Positions 11,961 to 15,903 of a stretch of DNA of 15,903 bases are shown one piece after another. Position 1 is the first letter of the stretch; each line of letters begins with the position of its first letter. The position numbers and the translations under genes are program-made. Where the stretch lies: contig JACQOD010000021.1 of assembly GCA_016202725.1 (NCBI GenBank), forward strand, positions 1 to 15,903, written 5' to 3'. Under the pieces are notes generated by a model. That model was not told the DNA's origin. It saw nothing but the letters and a program-made list of their open reading frames with translations, and ran no database searches. Source of the DNA: Candidatus Aenigmatarchaeota archaeon. Lineage in GTDB: Archaea > Aenigmatarchaeota > Aenigmatarchaeia > QMZP01.

Positions 11961-12133
11961 CCTGCCTCCGGGGAACCAGAGCCCGTCCCTTAGGTCTTGC
12001 CGCAAAATAAACTGTCTATTTTCCCGGGCTGATGGCGTAATCCCTTGAGGGCGGAGCGAATGCCTGCGGACGCTTGGCCTCATCTCCTCGTCCGCGACCT
12101 TCTGCACGGTTCACTGTAGTCTGCGGTCTGCCC

Positions 12134-12751
12134 TCACTTGAAGATCCTCCCGGTCTCCTTGCTCCAGAGGAGGAGGTCCAGCTCCTCCATGGGAATCCCC
12201 AGCTTGCGGGCGAAGCTCCGCACCTTCTCCTCGATCTCGAGATACCGCTGGGGGGTCATGCTCGCCGGCGCGCGCTGCAGCGCGCGGTACTGCACGAGGT
12301 TCCGCAGGACATGCCGGTCAAGGATCGCCAATCCCTCACCCTTGCCCACGTTCCGGAGGAAGTGGCTGGCCTCCTTGTAGCCCATGCCCCGGACGTTCCT
12401 GACCAGGAACTCCCGCGCCTTGGCCGGCTCCCGCAGGAGGGCAAGACGGAAGCGCTCGTCAGCCAGGAGCGCGCGCGCCGCGACAATGTGCCTCGCCTTC
12501 GCGTTGTGGAAGCGCACCCGCTTCTGGAGGACCTTGGCGATCTCCTGCTCGCTGCCCTGGTAGAGCAGGCCCGTGTCCACCAGGTGCTTGATCATCCGGT
12601 CGGCCTGCTCGGCCTTGGTCCCGGGGGTAAGCAGGCAGAAGCACAGTTCAGGGAACAGCTCCCGAGGGGGGCGGTAGCCGGCCATTTCGAAATCCCGCAG
12701 CCGCCCCTTGATTTCCTGCTCCTTCTCGCGGTAGAGGCGGCGGAGGTCCAT
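12134..12751 (-). CDS. ogg: N-glycosylase/DNA lyase, Ogg2 family
   Basis: A 205-residue archaeal Ogg2 enzyme, which removes 8-oxoguanine from DNA and nicks the strand. The helix-hairpin-helix region GMGYKEASHFLRNVG (122-136) carries the catalytic Lys126, and Asp145 in AILDRH is the partner acid. The protein ends with Lys205, matching the C-terminal lysine that contacts 8-oxoguanine in the Methanocaldococcus enzyme. Length matches the family (about 207). ATG 12751 is chosen because the TATA box is 27-28 bases upstream and family members start at this point; an in-frame ATG at 12778 would add nine unlikely residues. With the MagIII-like protein, it makes two base-excision glycosylases in 8 kb. 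Confidence 0.94.
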   Translation of the reverse strand: MDLRRLYREKEQEIKGRLRDFEMAGYRPPRELFPELCFCLLTPGTKAEQADRMIKHLVDTGLLYQGSEQEIAKVLQKRVRFHNAKARHIVAARALLADERFRLALLREPAKAREFLVRNVRGMGYKEASHFLRNVGKGEGLAILDRHVLRNLVQYRALQRAPASMTPQRYLEIEEKVRSFARKLGIPMEELDLLLWSKETGRIFK

Positions 12752-12774
12752 ACCCCCTCCTTGGGGCCGCTGCC

Positions 12775-12783
12775 TCAAATATT
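12775..12783 (-). promoter_or_regulatory. TATA box of ogg
   Basis: The palindromic AAATATTTT region is centred 27-28 bases before the ATG at 12751. A GGAGG also lies about 8 bases before the ATG, so initiation may use either mode. Confidence 0.55.
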
Positions 12784-12868
12784 TTTCCCCATGAGGGCGG
12801 AGCGCCCGTGCGGCAGGTCCGCTTGAGAAGCCAGTCGCTTCTGCTGAACGCAGCGCTCCCTCGTGGCA

Positions 12869-13540
12869 TCATCCTTTCGCTGCCAGCTCCGCCCGCACGA
12901 TCTCGTACACGCCCGTCTCCCCGTCCCACCGCACCTGGCCTGCGCGCACCTCCACCTGCTGCCGGAAGAGGGGGCAGTCCAGGACAAAGCTCTCCGCCTC
13001 GCCCCCCTCGAACGCGAGGTGGAAGCGGTATCGCTGCGCCAGCTTGGCCAGCTCCTCCAGCGCAGCCCGGTCAACCACCCTCCCCAGCCAGTCCTTCCCC
13101 AGCCCGTCGCAGGCCACCTTGGTGATCATGACCCGGAAGCCGGCGGCCAGCAGTTCCTGCCAGTACCCCAGGGGATCGCGCCCCCACGCGGGCGCAAAGA
13201 CCTGCAGGCCCAGCCGCCCGCAGATCCGCTCGACCCTGGACTTCTGGTAGGTCGAGGCGAGCGCGCCAGCCGCCACTCCCCGGACCCCCAGGTCCCGCAG
13301 GGCTTCCTCCAGGTCGGCCAGCTCCCCCTCCTTCTCCCCCTTGGTGGCCACCAGCTGCAGTGGCAGCCCCATGGCCTCGGCCTGGAGGCGGGTCCAGGAG
13401 ATGTTGGGGTGGTGGAACATGTACGAATCCTGGTTTTCGGGCACGAACGCCAGCAGCTGGACCTCGTGCCCCTCTTGCAGGGCTCTCCACACCGCGTACG
13501 TGGAGTCCTTCCCCCCAGAATAGAGCGCGGCAAGCTGCAT
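12869..13540 (-). CDS. dph6: diphthine-ammonia ligase (ATP-dependent, Dph6-type)
   Basis: A 223-residue N-type ATP pyrophosphatase of the archaeal MJ0570-like group. It carries the PP-loop SGGKDS (residues 8-13) and the family signature EGGEAESFVLDCPLF (178-192). It should perform the last step of diphthamide synthesis, amidating diphthine on elongation factor 2 with ATP and ammonium. Other blocks seen are YMFHHPNISWTRLQAEAMGLP (40-60) and LGKDWLGRVVD (147-157), both typical. The gene is divergent from purD, with one AT-rich box midway. The next minus-strand gene, ogg, has its own promoter 100 bases on, so the two are tandem but not clearly one operon. Confidence 0.93.
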   Translation of the reverse strand: MQLAALYSGGKDSTYAVWRALQEGHEVQLLAFVPENQDSYMFHHPNISWTRLQAEAMGLPLQLVATKGEKEGELADLEEALRDLGVRGVAAGALASTYQKSRVERICGRLGLQVFAPAWGRDPLGYWQELLAAGFRVMITKVACDGLGKDWLGRVVDRAALEELAKLAQRYRFHLAFEGGEAESFVLDCPLFRQQVEVRAGQVRWDGETGVYEIVRAELAAKG

Positions 13541-13562
13541 ACCATTCCTGCGCCTGAAAGGC

Positions 13563-13569
13563 TTTTATT
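13563..13569. promoter_or_regulatory. single TATA box shared by dph6 and purD
   Basis: TTTTATT is the only AT-rich run between the divergent starts. It is centred about 26 bases from the dph6 ATG (13540) and 24 bases from the purD ATG at 13590. Read on the minus strand it is AATAAAA. This placement favours 13590 over the ATG at 13584, which would be only 18 bases away. Confidence 0.55.
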
Positions 13570-13589
13570 GTTGTTCTCCCACGATGGAC

Positions 13590-14924
13590 ATGAGGATTCT
13601 CGTCCAGGGCGGCGGGGGCAGGGAATACGCCCTCGCCAGCCATTTCGCCGGGCACGGCCACAAGGTGGTGGGCTCTCCCGGGAACCCTGCGTTCCGGCTC
13701 AGGGGAATCGGGGACACCCGCCCGTACACCACCCCCCAGGACTTCGCGGACTACTTTGCGCAGGGCGGCTTTGACCTGGCGGTGGCGGGAGCGGAAGGCC
13801 CCCTGAGGGCCGGGCTGGGAGACATCATGCACGACCGCGCACTCCCCTTCTTCGGCCCGCGCCGCGCGCACGCCCGGGCGGAATGGGACAAGGGCTACCT
13901 GCACGAGCTCCTGGAAGGGACAGGCCTCATGCCCCCGGGGAAGGTGTGCAGATCCCGCACCGCTGCCGTGCGGTTCCTCCGCGAAGAATGGCGGAACGCG
14001 CCGTACGTGGTGAAATCAACCGACCTCCGGGAGGGCAAGGGGGTGTATGTTCCTGCGGACCTGGGCGAGGCCCTACGAGACGTGGATAAGGTCATGCTCC
14101 CGTCGGTCCAGGGCTGGGAAGACCACGTCCTCCTCCAGAAGAAGCTGGAGGGAGCAGAACTTTCCACGATGACGATTACGGGCAGGGGGAAGGGGCCCTA
14201 CAAGGAGCGTACGGTCAATCTGGCGTCCTCCCGGGACAACAAGCCCGTGGGCCCCAACCGCTGCGGCCTTGATCCGCGCCTGAACACGGGGGGCATGGGC
14301 GGGGATTCCCCCCATCCCACCGTTCCCCCAGTCGCCTTCAACAATCTACTGGGCACCCGCACCATTCCCCTCATCCGGGCGGTGGAGGATGACGCGGGCG
14401 CGGGGCAGATGGTCGGCCTGGTCTACAATGGCCTCATGCGGGTCCCCTTCGACGGCTACCTCATACTGGAATCCAACCTCGGCAGGTTCGGCGATCCGGA
14501 GGCAGAGTATGTCCTCCCCCGCCTGCAGTCCGACCTCGCGCCCCACCTGCTCGCGGCGGTCAACGGCACCCTTGGCGAGCAGCCCCCGCTGGTGTGGGAT
14601 CCGCGCCCTTCCGCCACCCTGTTCTTCACCACCCCCGGCTACCCGACCTCGGCCTACAAGCAGCACACGGGCAAGCCCCTCCGCGGCCTGGACGCCGTCC
14701 AGGGACACCCGGATGCGCGGGTGTTTTTTGCCGGGGTGGGGGAGCTGGATGGGGAGCTGGTGAACACGGGAGGCAGGGTGTTCGCCGTGAGCTTGCTCGC
14801 CGGCACCCGGGAGAAGGCCTGGGACGATCTCTCCGGCCTGGTGGACGGGGGGAGGGGAATAGGGATAGGGGACGGCCCGGAGGACGCGCATTTCCGGGCC
14901 GACCTCGAGCACTCCAAGGTGTGA
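13590..14924 (+). CDS. purD: phosphoribosylamine-glycine ligase, divergent
   Basis: A 444-residue ATP-grasp protein matching PurD along its length. It would join phosphoribosylamine and glycine to form GAR, the second step of purine synthesis. Motifs: GGGGREYAL (7-15), SPGNP (29-33), AGAEGPLRAG (66-75; GPEAPLVxG in common PurD), FGP (88-90), VVKSTDLREGKGV (140-152; usually KADGLAAGKGV), NTGGMGGDSPHP (232-243), and LESNLGRFGDPEAEYVLPR (293-311) with metal ligands Glu294 and Asn296 kept and one residue inserted before RFGDPE. Several near-invariant positions are changed, so the enzyme is functional-looking but divergent. It starts an operon with purN. ATG 13590 is chosen by its TATA spacing; 13584 is possible. 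Confidence 0.88.
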   Translation: MRILVQGGGGREYALASHFAGHGHKVVGSPGNPAFRLRGIGDTRPYTTPQDFADYFAQGGFDLAVAGAEGPLRAGLGDIMHDRALPFFGPRRAHARAEWDKGYLHELLEGTGLMPPGKVCRSRTAAVRFLREEWRNAPYVVKSTDLREGKGVYVPADLGEALRDVDKVMLPSVQGWEDHVLLQKKLEGAELSTMTITGRGKGPYKERTVNLASSRDNKPVGPNRCGLDPRLNTGGMGGDSPHPTVPPVAFNNLLGTRTIPLIRAVEDDAGAGQMVGLVYNGLMRVPFDGYLILESNLGRFGDPEAEYVLPRLQSDLAPHLLAAVNGTLGEQPPLVWDPRPSATLFFTTPGYPTSAYKQHTGKPLRGLDAVQGHPDARVFFAGVGELDGELVNTGGRVFAVSLLAGTREKAWDDLSGLVDGGRGIGIGDGPEDAHFRADLEHSKV

Positions 14925-14928
14925 CCGC

Positions 14929-15816
14929 ATGCCGCTGCCCCTGCCGCACGATCGCCTGCACGTCTACGCCCTCTTTTCCGGCGGCGCATCCGGGCTGGTG
15001 GGCCTGCTCGAAGGCCCCGGCCATGGCCGCGACTATGACATCGCGGGCGCCCTGACCGATAAGGCGGAAGCAAGCGGGATCGGCAGGCTGGCGGGACACG
15101 ACCGGCCCGTGCAGGCAGAGGTGCTGGATTATCAGGACTTCTGCAGGCAGGAGGGCCTTCCTCCGGGCGCTGAAGCCCGCACGCGCTACCACCGCGAGGT
15201 GGCCGGGCGCGCGCGCCGTGCGGGCGCGGACACGATCATCCTGGCGGGCTACTTCCAGGTCGTCCCCGAGGAGTTCCTCCAGGAGTTTCCCCGGACCCTG
15301 AACGTCCACCCCGCTCCCCTCCATTATATCGCACGCAAGCAGCCTCCAAAAGGCAGCGTCGGGTATGCGGATTTGCGCGACTGCGGGAACAGCGATCCGC
15401 GGGAGATCGCGCCTCTCGTGGGGAATCAGGGAGCGTTCACCCGCGCGTTCCGCGGCGGGAATGCCCCGCATGACGTGCTGATCGCCGGCCACGCCTACGG
15501 CGTGCATGAACTCCGCGCGACCGTCCACCAGACAACCCCCGACTTGGACCTGGGACCCATCCTGGTGGAATCCGCCCCCCTGCCCATTGACCGCGAGCGT
15601 GTCGGCCGCAACCTCCGCAACCGCAACTGGGCCGGCATCTGGGACTACGGCAGGGCCCTTCAGGACCAGCTCAAGGACCAGGGCGACATCCCGGCCTTCC
15701 GGGAAGCGCTCCATCTGCTGGCGCACCGCCGCCTCTCCCTCTCCGATGGTCTCGTCTGGCTGGACGGCCAGCCGCTCCCGTATAAGGGCCACCAGATGAA
15801 TCGGCCGCTGATTTAA
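14929..15816 (+). CDS. purN: phosphoribosylglycinamide formyltransferase, PurN-like with insertion
   Basis: A 295-residue protein of the formyltransferase family, long compared with the usual 190-220. PurN moves the formyl group of 10-formyltetrahydrofolate onto GAR. Seen: FSGGASG (16-22, phosphate loop), LTDKAEASGIGRL (42-54), LAGYFQVVPEEF (105-116), the catalytic NVHPAP with Asn125 and His127, and LDLGPI with Asp207. The end, VWLDGQPLPYKG, matches the PurN C-terminus. About 40 extra residues lie between NVHPAP and Asp207 (roughly 135-185), where common PurN has a short loop near the GAR site. It starts 4 bases after the purD stop, with GGTG as a possible ribosome site. Its stop falls in ATTTAAAAG, the start of a repeat. 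Confidence 0.88.
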   Translation: MPLPLPHDRLHVYALFSGGASGLVGLLEGPGHGRDYDIAGALTDKAEASGIGRLAGHDRPVQAEVLDYQDFCRQEGLPPGAEARTRYHREVAGRARRAGADTIILAGYFQVVPEEFLQEFPRTLNVHPAPLHYIARKQPPKGSVGYADLRDCGNSDPREIAPLVGNQGAFTRAFRGGNAPHDVLIAGHAYGVHELRATVHQTTPDLDLGPILVESAPLPIDRERVGRNLRNRNWAGIWDYGRALQDQLKDQGDIPAFREALHLLAHRRLSLSDGLVWLDGQPLPYKGHQMNRPLI

Positions 15817-15903
15817 AAGCATGCAGCACGCATTCCTCCCGGCTGCAGCCGGAGGATGCATTGCTGCCCTGCGCATATTCCCCAACGGCAATGCCCTGTC
15901 GGC
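15813..15903 (+). repeat. dispersed repeat R2, copy running off the window
   Basis: From the purN stop onward the sequence matches 7498-7583: TTTAAA, GCATGCAGCA, a CCGGCTGCAGCCGG palindrome (15836-15850 region) and GGAGGATGCATTGCTGC. In the 48 bases after that ATG only six differ. The copy is cut off by the end of the window, so it is not known whether the R3 hairpin part follows. Confidence 0.65.

Noticed and set aside
12863..13774. Plus-strand open frame of 303 codons opposite dph6
   Set aside because: dph6 on the minus strand has the PP-loop and signature motifs; this frame also overlaps the start of purD in another phase.
14626..15891. Minus-strand open frame of 421 codons opposite purD and purN
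   Set aside because: Antisense to two recognised enzymes; long frames are expected by chance in GC-rich DNA.

Overview
The window looks like a piece of a GC-rich archaeal chromosome. The archaeal signs are: a Pelota-type ribosome rescue factor, an Ogg2-type N-glycosylase/DNA lyase, a diphthine-ammonia ligase, a tRNA-Thr with an anticodon-loop intron at the archaeal position, and AT-rich TATA boxes 24-28 bases before many start codons, as expected for leaderless mRNAs. The many short one- to four-helix membrane or surface proteins and the compact divergent gene pairs suggest a DPANN-type lineage (Diapherotrites or Micrarchaeota-like). That placement is inference; no 16S gene is present.

Layout. 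1-1033: a HEPN/nucleotidyltransferase pair behind a short repeat, followed by an AT-rich stem-loop. 1034-2122 (minus): an anchored surface protein with three internal beta-rich repeats. 2194-2844: a vapBC toxin-antitoxin operon with a perfect operator palindrome. 2880-3893: pelA. 3954-4023: second copy of the short repeat. 4099-4686: a secreted protein with 12 cysteines. 4888-5526 (minus): a MagIII-like glycosylase lacking an Fe-S cluster. 5731-6736: a two-gene operon for pilin-like and heavily glycosylatable membrane proteins. 6866-6926: a nested palindrome between convergent genes. 7010-7351 (minus): a small membrane protein. 7498-7677: a repeat with a conserved hairpin, then tRNA-Thr. 7865-8812 (minus): truD. 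9053-9874: divergent DUF4870 and DUF192 genes. 9955-10667: a second repeat copy carrying the promoter of an intact VapB, followed by a broken vapC. 10671-11895: divergent nnrE and a membrane protein sharing one TATA box. 12134-12751 (minus): ogg. 12869-15816: dph6 divergent from a purD-purN operon, again with one shared TATA box. The window ends inside another repeat copy.

The genes group loosely into translation quality and modification (pelA, truD, dph6, tRNA-Thr), base-excision repair (MagIII-like, ogg), metabolite repair and nucleotide synthesis (nnrE, purD, purN), cell surface proteins, and toxin-antitoxin type modules. I see no CRISPR array, transposase, virus or large biosynthetic cluster. 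The least explained features are non-coding: the nested palindrome at 6866-6926, the repeat/hairpin family, the TATA boxes at the midpoint of divergent pairs, and the 11-nt tRNA intron.
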